Notes under the pieces: generated by a model
What the model was told of the DNA's origin: nothing
The model's database searches: none
Seen by the model: the letters and a program-made list of their open reading frames with translations, nothing else
Position numbers and translations under genes: made by a program
From: an alpha proteobacterium AAP38
GTDB taxonomy: Bacteria > Pseudomonadota > Alphaproteobacteria > Azospirillales > Azospirillaceae
Assembly (NCBI GenBank): GCA_001296005.1
Contig: LJHR01000022.1
Span: 1 to 64,000, forward strand
Reading direction: 5' to 3'
DNA length: 64,000 nt
Part shown: positions 34,101 through 42,080 of the stretch, piece by piece
Numbering within the stretch: the stretch's first letter is position 1
Layout: each line of letters begins with the position of its first letter

Positions 34101-34670
34101 TCAGGCGGCAGCCTTGCGCTGTTCGACGGCGGCGGTGAAGTTCCGCAGCATGGCATCGATCAGGCCGGACATGTCCTCATTGCTCTTGGCCGTCAGCAGG
34201 AAGCGGTCCTGAACGATCTCGTCGTCCGACCACTTGGCGCCGGCGGCTTCCAGGGCGGCGCGGGCGCTGTCGGCGCCGGTCACGGTGCGGCCCTTGATAC
34301 GCTCCACCAGGGCCAGCAGCTCAACGCCCTTGCCGAAGGCAACGATGCCCTTGCCGCTGTCGACGAAGCTGCCGATGATACGGCGGGTATGCGGGTTGGT
34401 CGCCAGCTTGGCCACCGAACGGTCGCCGCCCGGCAGGACCAGCAGGTCGAAATCGGCGGCCAGCACTTCACCGACATGACGGTCGGTCGGGAAATAATGG
34501 CCCCAGGCGGCGCCGTGCCAGCCATTCACCAGGCCCTGCTCGGGCGAAATCACCTTCGGCTTGGCGCCGGCCTTCAGCAGGGCGCGCTGCGGCTCGGTCA
34601 TCTCCAGCTCTTCGAAGCCATTGGCCACGAGAATGGCGATGTTCTTTCCGGCAAGCAGTTGTTCAGTCAA
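34101..34670 (-). CDS. DJ-1/PfpI family protein lacking the nucleophilic Cys
   Basis: About 189 residues, probably from TTG 34670, which has AGGAG eight bases upstream; a frame to 34886 exists but has no such site. Fold marks: GKNIAILVANGFEELEM with the conserved Glu, FDLLVLPGGD, and GKGIVAFGKGVELLA. The last is the nucleophile elbow, where the usual ICHGP reads FGKGV: Cys is Gly and His is Lys. Protease, deglycase or chaperone activity that needs this Cys should be absent. Deglycase-type function is therefore doubtful. Confidence 0.75.
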   Translation of the reverse strand: MTEQLLAGKNIAILVANGFEELEMTEPQRALLKAGAKPKVISPEQGLVNGWHGAAWGHYFPTDRHVGEVLAADFDLLVLPGGDRSVAKLATNPHTRRIIGSFVDSGKGIVAFGKGVELLALVERIKGRTVTGADSARAALEAAGAKWSDDEIVQDRFLLTAKSNEDMSGLIDAMLRNFTAAVEQRKAAA

Positions 34671-35101
34671 GGTCTCGTCTCCTTCTGGTTGGTCCGCCCC
34701 GTCCGGCACCGGCCGGGCCGGTGCGATCCGATAGGCGGTGAACGCGCCGGCCGGGCCGGAACGTTCGGAAATTCCATGCTGAAAGCGGCGCTCGATCCCG
34801 GTGATCCCCCGTGCGCGGTAGGGGCCGTGGTGCGTCAGGCACCGGTGGCCACAGGGTCCAGGTACGCCACAAGCCATCCGCGCCAACCCGTCATCGCGGG
34901 TTCGGTCGGGCTTTGGGCCCCCTGGGTTCCCGCACGGGACCCGGGGGCGGGTTACGTCTTTTCATGCATAGGGCGCTAATTGGCCCTTCGCGCACGCAAC
35001 GTCAATCCGCATTTCCGACAATCCAGCCATCCAAGGGCGGCGGAGGCGGCGAATCGGTAGGGGACGAGCGTACGCAAAGGAGATGGAGACGCCCTGCGGG
35101 G
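34671..35101. other. GC-rich noncoding interval with hairpins
   Basis: About 430 bases without a convincing gene. It contains GCACCGG..CCGGTGC-type stems near 34695-34713 and a long stem around 34913-34953 (CCCCC..GGGGG arms with GGGTTCCC/GGGACCC inside). CGGGTTACGTCTTTTC follows on the plus strand. The last could terminate a short plus-strand transcript; no such gene is identified. Confidence 0.35.
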
Positions 35102-35740
35102 TCAGTACCAGGGCTGGGCCAGCCCCTCCTGTTCGAACGCCCGGATGACGGCAGGAAGGGCGGCGGTACGCGCCGCATGGGCACCGATATTGGGCAGCAG
35201 GCGCGGCGGGCGCCCCGCAAAATTACGGCCCCAGCGCGTCAGCATCAGTAGCATGAAATCCACGATCCCCGGCCTGTCGCCTGTCAGCCAGTCACGCCCC
35301 GCCAGCGCCGTGTCCAACAGGTCGAACAGTTCCCCTGCCCGAACCTCCGCCGCCTGTTTCACGCTGTCGGCAAGGGCCGGGTCCGCGATCTGCCGCTCGG
35401 GGTAATAATAGGCCAGATAGGCGACCTGCACCGAATTGGTCAGGTGGATCAGCCATTGATAGGCCAGCGCCCGTTCCACCGTACCCACGGGCGGCATCAG
35501 GCCCGCGTCGGGATGGCGGTCGGCCAGATGCAACAGGATGGCCGCCGTCTCGAAGATCGGCTGTTCCCCATCCACCAGCACCGGCACGCGGCCCGTGGGG
35601 TTCAGGCGCAGATAGGCGGCACCGTAATGTTCCTTCGCGCCCGTGTCCACCAGCACCATTTTATAGGGCGCGCCGATGGTTTCCAGGGCCATATGCGGGG
35701 CCAGATTGGCCATGCCGGCATTGCCATAAAGCCTGTACAT
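35102..35740 (-). CDS. Glutathione S-transferase family protein
   Basis: 212 residues. The thioredoxin-like N-terminal domain (1-80) has the cis-Pro loop GRVPVLVDGEQPIFETAAIL with the glutathione-binding E-T/S pair. The helical C-terminal domain (about 88-200) has the family N-capping Asp (PGIVDFMLLM). The predicted catalytic residue near the N-terminus is in YGNAGMANL. Substrate unknown. The gene is divergent from mtgA. Confidence 0.88.
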   Translation of the reverse strand: MYRLYGNAGMANLAPHMALETIGAPYKMVLVDTGAKEHYGAAYLRLNPTGRVPVLVDGEQPIFETAAILLHLADRHPDAGLMPPVGTVERALAYQWLIHLTNSVQVAYLAYYYPERQIADPALADSVKQAAEVRAGELFDLLDTALAGRDWLTGDRPGIVDFMLLMLTRWGRNFAGRPPRLLPNIGAHAARTAALPAVIRAFEQEGLAQPWY

Positions 35741-35849
35741 CGCGGATCATCCTTGGCAGCGAAAACGGGTGCCCGTCTTTTTACGGTGCTTTATGCCCCC
35801 TGTCTGCGCCAAGATGCGGACCGAAAAGGACGAAGGAGGTCTGGCCCGG

Positions 35850-36551
35850 ATGGCCCAGGACAAGCGATGGAACATGCGGCGCATCGCGCGGGTGACGGCC
35901 ATGGGCCTCGCCGGGTTGGTCGGCTTTTCTATCCTGTGGGTCCTGGCCTATGCCGTGCTGCCTGTGCCGGCCACACCGCTGATGGTGATCCGCACCCTGG
36001 GCGGGGCCGACTGGAACCATTCCTGGCGGTCCATGGACCGGATCAGCCCGCATCTGGCCCGCGCCGTCATCGGGGCGGAGGATAGCCGCTTCTGCGACCA
36101 TATGGGTGTGGACCTGGACGCCGTCGAGAAAGCGCTGGAACGCAACCAGACCCATCAGCGTGTGCGCGGCGGCAGCACCATCAGTCAGCAAGTGGCCAAG
36201 AATGCCTTTCTGTGGCCCGACCGGTCCTGGCTGCGCAAGGGCGTGGAACTGTGGTTCACGATGCTGGTGGAGACCTTCTGGTCCAAGCGCCGCATCCTGG
36301 AGGTCTATCTCAACATCGTGGAATGGGCCCCCGGCACCTATGGCGCGGAGGCGGCGTCGCGATACTGGTTCGGCAAGGGGGCCGAGGCCTTGACCCCGCG
36401 TGAGGCAGCACTTCTGGCCGCCATCCTGCCAAGCCCCCTGAAATGGAAGGCGAATCCGCCCGGTCGCTATGTCGCGGGCCGCGCCGGCACCTTGCAGCAA
36501 CGGATGGAGATTGTGCGCCGCGACGGGCTGGATGATTGCGCGCTGCCGTGA
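35850..36551 (+). CDS. mtgA: Monofunctional peptidoglycan transglycosylase
   Basis: 233 residues from ATG 35850, preceded by AGGAGGT at 35835-35841. One N-terminal anchor helix (VTAMGLAGLVGFSILWVLAY). The GT51 domain has the catalytic Glu in VIGAEDSRFCDHMGVD. RGGSTISQQVAKNAFLW and KRRILEVYLNIVEWAPGTYG follow, all hallmark motifs. It polymerises lipid II into glycan strands in the periplasm without a transpeptidase domain. Full length compared with the family (about 230-245). Confidence 0.95.
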   Translation: MAQDKRWNMRRIARVTAMGLAGLVGFSILWVLAYAVLPVPATPLMVIRTLGGADWNHSWRSMDRISPHLARAVIGAEDSRFCDHMGVDLDAVEKALERNQTHQRVRGGSTISQQVAKNAFLWPDRSWLRKGVELWFTMLVETFWSKRRILEVYLNIVEWAPGTYGAEAASRYWFGKGAEALTPREAALLAAILPSPLKWKANPPGRYVAGRAGTLQQRMEIVRRDGLDDCALP

Positions 36552-36564
36552 AGGGGACTGCGAT

Positions 36565-36951
36565 CTACCGCGCCAACCCCTTGACGGCCAGCGCATCCAG
36601 ATAGGTCTGCCACAGGCCACCCTGTTCCCTGCCCAGGCGGTGCAGCAGGGTCCAGCTATAGATGCCGCTGTCGTGGCCGTCGTCAAAGGTCAGGCGGACG
36701 GCGTAGTTGCCCACGGGATCGACGCGGGTGATGGCGACATGACGTTTGCCAGTCACCAGCTGTTTTTGTGCTGGCGTGTGGCCCTGCACCTCTGCCGACG
36801 GGCTTTCCACGCGCAGAAACTCTGCCGGCAGGTCGAAACGGCTACCATCATCGAAACTGACGGACAGCACGCGCTCGGCCCGGTTCAGGCGCAGTTCGGT
36901 GGGCCAGTGGCTGCTGCCGCCAGCCTCGCTGGCGAAACGTTCCTCGCTCAT
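36565..36951 (-). CDS. DUF971 / gamma-butyrobetaine hydroxylase-like N-terminal domain protein
   Basis: 128 residues. The domain spans about 15-115: WPTELRLNRAERVLSVSFDDG, FDLPAEFLRVESPSAEVQGH, VGNYAVRLTFDDGHDSGIYSW. Stand-alone proteins of this type are thought to act in iron-sulfur or related cofactor delivery, but this is not firmly established. It directly abuts the Trm112-like gene and ends 13 bases from convergent mtgA. Confidence 0.85.
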   Translation of the reverse strand: MSEERFASEAGGSSHWPTELRLNRAERVLSVSFDDGSRFDLPAEFLRVESPSAEVQGHTPAQKQLVTGKRHVAITRVDPVGNYAVRLTFDDGHDSGIYSWTLLHRLGREQGGLWQTYLDALAVKGLAR

Positions 36952-37161
36952 TCAGGCGGCATCGTCCAGGCGACGCGCTTCATCCACCAGCATGATGGGA
37001 ATGCCGTCACGGATGGGATAGGCCAGCTTGGCCTGATCAGAGATCAGTTCCTGGGCGGCGGCGTCATAGCGCAGGGGCGCCTTGGTCAGCGGGCAGACCA
37101 GGATCTCCAGCAGGCGCGGATCGACGCGGGCGCTGTCGGTCTGAGTGGGGGCGTCGGTCAT
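36952..37161 (-). CDS. Trm112/YcaR family small protein
   Basis: 69 residues from ATG 37161. The core [20 protein letters not shown] and [17 protein letters not shown] is characteristic. The bacterial family keeps one CPLTK motif and usually lacks the full zinc site of eukaryotic Trm112, as here (single Cys). Bacterial relatives are small partners, possibly of methyltransferases. It lies in the ybbN-LON-Trm112-DUF971 operon common in alphaproteobacteria. Confidence 0.9.
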   Translation of the reverse strand: MTDAPTQTDSARVDPRLLEILVCPLTKAPLRYDAAAQELISDQAKLAYPIRDGIPIMLVDEARRLDDAA

Positions 37162-37204
37162 CGTGGATACTCCGGGTTTGAGGCAAGCCTCAACGTCAAA
37201 AAGA

Positions 37205-37870
37205 TCAATGGCGGGCGCCGCCACCTTCATTGTCGCCGCCCTGATGGACGGCCATTTCAACCAGCGCCAGCAACAGCTTGGCACGGGCATTCAGGTCGGG
37301 GCTTTCCAGCAGGGCCTGCTTTTCCGGCGCATCGAAGGGACAGATCATGGCCAGCGAAGTGATCAGCCGGTCCAATGGCGCCTGGGCGATGCTGTCCCAA
37401 TTGGCGCTGATCCCCTGCTGCTTGAAATAGGCGCGCAGGGTGCCGTCCAGGCTGGTGCGGTCCAGATCGCAGGGGGCATCCTCGTGCAGGTCGGCGGCGA
37501 AAGCTGACCAGTCGGCGATGATGCGGCGATATCCACGCGTGGTCGGCACCTCGCCCGCGATACGGAACCGGCTGATCCCCGTCAGGGTGATCAGGAAGCG
37601 GCCATCCTCGGTCTCGCTGAAGCTGGTGATGCGCCCGACGCAGCCGGTATCGTAAAGGGGCGGGTGGTTGCCCATCCCGCCATCACGCGGCTGGATCATG
37701 CCGATCAGCCGGTTCGATGCCAGCGCGTCCTGCACCATGTTCAGATAGCGCGGCTCAAAGATATTGAGCGGCAGCTTGCCACGCGGCAGCAGAAGCACTC
37801 CCGTCAACGGAAAGACGGGGATGGTGTCCGGCAACTGATCATGGGGCAGGTCGAACGGGTTCTGGCTCAT
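37205..37870 (-). CDS. LON substrate-binding-domain protein
   Basis: 221 residues. The N-terminal LON domain ([53 protein letters not shown]) spans most of the protein; there is no ATPase or protease domain. The C-terminal helical part ([19 protein letters not shown]) matches stand-alone members. The start overlaps the ybbN-like stop by 4 bases. These proteins are presumed to recognise substrates or act as chaperones; no reaction is known. Confidence 0.9.
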   Translation of the reverse strand: MSQNPFDLPHDQLPDTIPVFPLTGVLLLPRGKLPLNIFEPRYLNMVQDALASNRLIGMIQPRDGGMGNHPPLYDTGCVGRITSFSETEDGRFLITLTGISRFRIAGEVPTTRGYRRIIADWSAFAADLHEDAPCDLDRTSLDGTLRAYFKQQGISANWDSIAQAPLDRLITSLAMICPFDAPEKQALLESPDLNARAKLLLALVEMAVHQGGDNEGGGARH

Positions 37871-38787
37871 GCGAACAGCAGCGACGACAGTTTACGGCGG
37901 GCCTGGATGACCAGCTTGTCCATGGGGCCCAGCGCCTCGAACATCTTCAGAAGCTGGGTGCGGGCGGCCTTCTCATTCCATTCCCGGTCGCGCTTCACGA
38001 TCTCCAGCAGAGCTTCCACCGCCTCCTCATTACGCCCGGCGGCGAAGAGCGCCACCGCGTAATCGTAACGGGCCTGATGGTTGGCCGGGTCGGCGGTGAC
38101 CGCAGCCTTCAGATCATCCAGGGGGCCGGCATTGGCGGCCTGTTCGGACAGTTCGATCTGCGATTTCACGGCGGCCAGATCGGCGGACTTGGCGATGGCG
38201 GCGGGTGCATCGGCGAGCATACCCTTGGCAGCGTCGGCTTCCCCCACGGCCAGCAGGCAGCGGATGACGCCAGCATAGGCGGCGGCGTTCTCCGGCTCCT
38301 CGGCCAGCACTTCCTGATAGACAGCGGCAGCCCCCTGCGCATCACCGGCATCCAGCAGGCCCTTGGCCTCGGCCAGGATGGCGGCGATGTCGATGGCGCC
38401 GGTGCCGCCCGACAGCTTCACCAGACGTTCGATGAAGGCCTTGATCTGGCTTTCCGGCAGAGCGCCCTGGAACCCGTCCACGGGGCGGCCCTGGAAAAAG
38501 GCATAGACGGTGGGGATCGACTGTACCCGCAGCTGGCCCGCCACGGCGGGATGCTTGTCGGTGTCGATCTTCACCAGCTTCACGGCACCCTTGGCGGCGG
38601 TCACGGCCTTTTCCAGGATGGGACCCAGCGTCTTGCAGGGGCCGCACCAGGTGGCCCAGAAATCGACGATGACGGGCACTTCCTGCGACGCCTCGATGAC
38701 ATCGGCCATGAAACCGGCGTCGCTGCCATCCTTGATCAGGTCGGTGGCGGCGGGCTTTGGCTGGGGCGAAGGCGTGGGCGAGAACAT
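37867..38787 (-). CDS. Thioredoxin-TPR co-chaperone, YbbN/CnoX-like
   Basis: 306 residues from ATG 38787 (an upstream ATG at 38820 has a weaker site). The thioredoxin domain comes first (VIVDFWATWCGPCKTLGPIL, then VQSIPTVYAFFQGRPVDGF). It keeps both active-site Cys. Four TPR-like helical pairs follow to the end. YbbN/CnoX hands substrates to GroEL and DnaK and protects them from oxidation. The intact WCGPC is as in many alphaproteobacterial members; E. coli CnoX has lost redox activity. Confidence 0.92.
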   Translation of the reverse strand: MFSPTPSPQPKPAATDLIKDGSDAGFMADVIEASQEVPVIVDFWATWCGPCKTLGPILEKAVTAAKGAVKLVKIDTDKHPAVAGQLRVQSIPTVYAFFQGRPVDGFQGALPESQIKAFIERLVKLSGGTGAIDIAAILAEAKGLLDAGDAQGAAAVYQEVLAEEPENAAAYAGVIRCLLAVGEADAAKGMLADAPAAIAKSADLAAVKSQIELSEQAANAGPLDDLKAAVTADPANHQARYDYAVALFAAGRNEEAVEALLEIVKRDREWNEKAARTQLLKMFEALGPMDKLVIQARRKLSSLLFA

Positions 38788-38954
38788 GGGTTCTTGTTCC
38801 TGGATCGGGTGATCATGCATGGCCCCGCGATGCGGGGATCGTCACTGGCTTATATAGATCGGCCATGGCCCTGCGGCAAACCTCCCGATGGGGTGCCATG
38901 CATCAAGGATGGGGTGCTTTCGCAGAAAACCATACAGGCATGGAAAAAAAGTCC

Positions 38955-38982
38955 TTGCATGGCAAAGTTTGATGGCTATATT
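38955..38982 (+). promoter_or_regulatory. Promoter of the tRNA-Gly pair
   Basis: TTGCAT (38955-38960), 16 bases, TATATT (38977-38982), about 45 bases before the first tRNA-Gly. It is an AT-rich patch in otherwise GC-rich DNA. Confidence 0.65.
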
Positions 38983-39026
38983 CCGCGCTCACCGCCGGGG
39001 ACGACCCGGACGGACATCGGAAATGG

Positions 39027-39101
39027 GCGGGCGTAGCTCAGGGGTAGAGCACAACCTTGCCAAGGTTGGGGTCGAGGGTTCGAATCCCTTCGCCCGCTCC
39101 A
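39027..39101 (+). tRNA. tRNA-Gly (GCC), copy 1
   Basis: 75 nt including an encoded CCA. Acceptor GCGGGCG pairs with CGCCCGC. The anticodon arm CAACC-TTGCCAA-GGTTG gives anticodon GCC at 39059-39061, and the T loop is GGTTCGAATCC. Identical to copy 2. Confidence 0.98.
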
Positions 39102-39143
39102 GTTCCGATAACCCACTGCCGCAAGGCAGGCCTGTCTGGTAAT

Positions 39144-39218
39144 GCGGGCGTAGCTCAGGGGTAGAGCACAACCTTGCCAAGGTTGGGGTCGAGGGTTCGA
39201 ATCCCTTCGCCCGCTCCA
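39144..39218 (+). tRNA. tRNA-Gly (GCC), copy 2
   Basis: Exact 75-nt duplicate of the gene 42 bases upstream, with encoded CCA. The two are probably processed from one transcript ending at the terminator at 39244-39265. Confidence 0.98.
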
Positions 39219-39243
39219 GACAAAACTATGATAATGCAGCAAA

Positions 39244-39265
39244 GGCCGCCTCCGGGCGGCCTTTT
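39244..39265 (+). terminator. Terminator of the tRNA-Gly operon
   Basis: GGCCGCC (39244-39250), TCCG loop, GGCGGCC (39255-39261), then TTTT. It lies 25 bases after the second tRNA. Confidence 0.85.
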
Positions 39266-39393
39266 GCGTTTGGGGCACTGGCCATCCCCTGACGATTCCC
39301 AGGACCGACGTAGCGGTAGAATCGGGCCTAGTGGCATCCGTCGCGCGGATTACGCGCACGCCAGTGCGGACACGCAATGACCGATCGCCTATT

Positions 39394-39520
39394 CCTTCGT
39401 CATCCCGGCGGAAGCCGGGACCCAGGGGTCAAGCGACCGATCGTTCAGCGAAGATGATCGAAGCTGCGTCCAGGGTTTCCTGTGGCCCCCGGGGCCCGGC
39501 TTCCGCCGGGATGACGAAGG
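39394..39520. repeat. 127-bp MITE-like element with perfect 26-bp inverted ends
   Basis: The arms at 39394-39419 and 39495-39520 are exact reverse complements over 26 bases and begin CCTTCGTCATCCCGGCGG. The 75-bp interior has no coding potential. This palindrome type (GTCATCCCGGCG..AAGCCGGGA) recurs in many alphaproteobacterial genomes; a related single unit is at 15376-15401. Confidence 0.8.
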
Positions 39521-39582
39521 GTAGCGCTGCAATCTAAATCTGACAGCCCCCGACCCGCAGGCCAAACCAAGCCCCAAAAGCA

Positions 39583-39613
39583 AAACCCCCGCCGGGCGGA
39601 CCGGCAGGGGTTT
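39583..39613 (-). terminator. Terminator of rpmG
   Basis: An 11-bp stem with one mismatch (39583-39593 with 39603-39613). On the minus strand it is followed by TTTTGCTTTTGG. It lies 55 bases after the rpmG stop. Confidence 0.8.
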
Positions 39614-39668
39614 ATGCTTCGTCAGGGCCGTGGCCCCGATCCAAAAGAGGATCATCCCGAAAGGGAGA

Positions 39669-39836
39669 TCACTTCATCTTGGATTCCTTGAAGGCGACGT
39701 GCTTGCGAGCAACCGGATCATACTTGTTGAATTCCAGCTTCTCGGTCGTCTTACGGGGATTCTTCTTCTTCACATAGAAGTAGCCCGTGTCAGCGGTGCT
39801 AACCAGCTTGATCAGCACGGTGTTCTGCTTAGCCAT
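39669..39836 (-). CDS. rpmG: 50S ribosomal protein L33
   Basis: 55 residues from ATG 39836. The sequence starts [20 protein letters not shown] and continues [20 protein letters not shown], with the basic end [10 protein letters not shown]. It is the zinc-free form (no CxxC pairs), as is usual in alphaproteobacteria. The gene is monocistronic, with its own promoter at 39938-39965 and terminator at 39583-39613. Confidence 0.97.
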   Translation of the reverse strand: MAKQNTVLIKLVSTADTGYFYVKKKNPRKTTEKLEFNKYDPVARKHVAFKESKMK

Positions 39837-39937
39837 GATACCCTACCTGCGTCTGACTTGCGGCCACCGCAAGGACGCGCGGCCGATGAGTATAAACCAA
39901 GTCCATCGGAGGAAGACCCCCGGCGGCACAGCGGCGG

Positions 39938-39965
39938 AATCTACGCATCCGCCCCCGTCTGTCAA
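39938..39965 (-). promoter_or_regulatory. Sigma-70 promoter of rpmG
   Basis: On the minus strand, a consensus TTGACA (39965-39960), 16 bases, then TAGATT (39943-39938). It places transcription about 95 bases before the L33 start. It lies between the S41 protease end and rpmG. Confidence 0.7.
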
Positions 39966-39976
39966 GGACAAAGACC

Positions 39977-41530
39977 CTACCTCTCCGCAACGTTGATGTG
40001 CCGTGATGCGAGGGCTTGGCGGTAAAGCCCCACATCCTCCACCAGGGCACGGGCCAGCGATACCGTTACGGCGGCGGATGCCACGCTGTCGGCGGGCTTT
40101 GGCGGACAGGTGGCGCGCAGTTGCGCCAGCGCCTCGGCATCGTCGGGGGCGGCCAGCCGCTGACGTGACCTTGTTGCCTGTTCGCCCCGGTCGCCCTGCG
40201 CCGCGGCGGCCAGCAGCGACTGCACATTCACGCCCGCCTGCGAGGTGCAGAGGCTGGGCAGCACGCCCTGGCCGTCAAAGCTATATCCGCTGGGCGCGTA
40301 AATCCGGCTCCAGGTGATGAACAGTTCCCCGCCATTGGGCAGTTGCGTCACATGCTGCACGCTGCCCTTGCCATAAGAAGAGGAGCCGACGATCAGGGCG
40401 CGGCCCGCATCCTGCAGTGCCGCCGCCACAATCTCCGCCGATGACGCCGTCTGCCCGTCGATCAAGACGACCAGCGGCAGGTCGGGGAAAAGGGTGGTCG
40501 GCTTCTGCGCCTCAAACCACTGGATGGAGCTGGGGTTGCGGCCCCGCGTGGTGATGATTCGGCCTTGCGGCACGAACAGGTTGACCACGCCCACCGCCTG
40601 CACCATCACCCCGCCGGGATTACCACGCAGATCCATGACGACGCCACGCACCGGCCCCCGGTCCAGATAGCGCTGGATGGCCTGACGCACATTATCCTGG
40701 GTGGCATTGTTGAACCGCTCGACCCGAACGGTCACGACGCCATCATTGAGGACGGCCTGAACCGTATTGGGTACCAGATGCCGGCGGCGGATGGTGACAT
40801 TGCGCGGGCGCTGGTCGCTGGGACCCAGCTTCATTTCCACCCAGCTGCCCTCCGGCCCCTGGATCAGGGCTGACAGCCTTTCATAAGGCAGGCCGAGGGT
40901 GCGGGTGCCGGCCACTTCGAATATCCGGTCGCCGACCTTGACACCGGCTGCCGCTGCCGGCCCGTCGGGCACCATGTCGGAAATCTCGTAAAAGCCATCG
41001 ACATTGCGGATGCCGACGCCGATCCCGTCATACCCCTCGCGCTGGGTGCGCTCCCCCTGCGCCCGGTTGGGCTCGGCATAGCGGGAATAGGGGTCCAGAT
41101 CGGTCATCATGCCGTCGAACATGTCGCGCCAGACCTGTTCCCGGTCCTTGGCGGCGATGGCGGGAGAGGCCGCGGCGATGGCCCGCAGCATCTCCGCCGT
41201 CGCGTTGGCCCAGCGTTCGGGGATCATGTCACCCGGCAGCACCACACGCGCCAGTTCCACGCCCTCGCGCGTCAGCAGCAGGTGCCCCGGCACCGACACG
41301 ACGCCCAGGGTCCGGTCCGATGCCGCCACACGGCGCAGCCCATCGCCCAGCAGGGCCGGCATGTTGGGCTGTTTCAGGGCATTGTCGATGATGGGGCGGA
41401 AGGCGACAGAGAAAAGCTGTTCGGCGGTCAGGTTGGCGGCGGCGGGCAATATCTGCTGTTCAGCCCGCGCGGTGACGGCACCGCCCAGAAGACCCAGGAC
41501 CAGCAGCATCGAGCCAAGCCGTGATGCCAT
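39977..41530 (-). CDS. S41-family carboxyl-terminal processing protease
   Basis: 517 residues from ATG 41530 (GGGGGA upstream); a frame to 41680 is not supported. A signal peptide (MLLVLGLLGGAVTARAEQQ) exports it. A PDZ domain (about 185-265: GIGVGIRNVDGFYEISDMVP, GVKVGDRIFEVAG) precedes the peptidase core. The core has VVMDLRGNPGG, the catalytic Ser in IDGQTASSAEIVAAAL and the catalytic Lys in SSYGKGSVQHV. The C-terminal 100 residues are helical. Periplasmic processing of envelope proteins is likely; substrate unknown. Confidence 0.9.
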   Translation of the reverse strand: MASRLGSMLLVLGLLGGAVTARAEQQILPAAANLTAEQLFSVAFRPIIDNALKQPNMPALLGDGLRRVAASDRTLGVVSVPGHLLLTREGVELARVVLPGDMIPERWANATAEMLRAIAAASPAIAAKDREQVWRDMFDGMMTDLDPYSRYAEPNRAQGERTQREGYDGIGVGIRNVDGFYEISDMVPDGPAAAAGVKVGDRIFEVAGTRTLGLPYERLSALIQGPEGSWVEMKLGPSDQRPRNVTIRRRHLVPNTVQAVLNDGVVTVRVERFNNATQDNVRQAIQRYLDRGPVRGVVMDLRGNPGGVMVQAVGVVNLFVPQGRIITTRGRNPSSIQWFEAQKPTTLFPDLPLVVLIDGQTASSAEIVAAALQDAGRALIVGSSSYGKGSVQHVTQLPNGGELFITWSRIYAPSGYSFDGQGVLPSLCTSQAGVNVQSLLAAAAQGDRGEQATRSRQRLAAPDDAEALAQLRATCPPKPADSVASAAVTVSLARALVEDVGLYRQALASRHINVAER

Positions 41531-41750
41531 GCGCGTTTCCCCCGTCGGGCATCGTCTCAATGGCGATGCTTCCCTATGGACAGAGTGCCGCAGCCAGGGG
41601 GGACCGTAAAGCCCGTGCATATCCCAAAAGGCTAGTTCTGCCCTGGAATCCGGGGTGTCAGCCCCATAACCACGCCTCACAGCTGTTTACAGCGCCCGCT
41701 TCCCGGCGCATGGGTTGTATCGACCTGAAATGCAATGGCTGGGTGGGACG

Positions 41751-41972
41751 ATGGCTGACGAACCGGTGAAGGGACCCGCATCCTATTTTCCATCGATCGA
41801 GAAGAAATATGGCCGTCCCATCGCGGACTGGCTGGATCTGGTCAAACAGCGCCTGCCCGCCAAACATATGGAACTGGTCGCCCTGCTGAAGACGGAGCAT
41901 GGCATGGGCCATGGTCATGCCAACGCCATCGTCGCCTATGCGCTGGCCGTCCCGCCTGTCCAAAAGGAATGA
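41751..41972 (+). CDS. DUF4287 family small protein
   Basis: 73 residues from ATG 41751 (GGTGGGACG before it). The sequence ASYFPSIEKKYGRPIADWLD, then ELVALLKTEHGMGHGHANAI, is the DUF4287 helical domain found in many proteobacteria and actinobacteria, where it often precedes a second DNA-binding-like domain. Here it stands alone. No function is established. Confidence 0.85.
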   Translation: MADEPVKGPASYFPSIEKKYGRPIADWLDLVKQRLPAKHMELVALLKTEHGMGHGHANAIVAYALAVPPVQKE

Positions 41973-42080
41973 ATCTGCGGGGCAACAGGCGGAACTTTTC
42001 GGACTGCCATCACCAGGGCGCATTTGACAGGCAGGCTGGAAAGGCGTGAATAAGCCCAAACTTGGTAGGGCGCCTGTGCC

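Noticed and set aside
33996-34979. 327-codon plus-strand frame over the DJ-1-like gene
   Set aside because: Antisense shadow; the minus-strand frame carries the DJ-1 fold motifs and a terminator.
39027-39218. Duplicate sequence as a possible phage attachment site
   Set aside because: The duplication is two complete tRNA-Gly genes with no integrase or foreign genes next to them.
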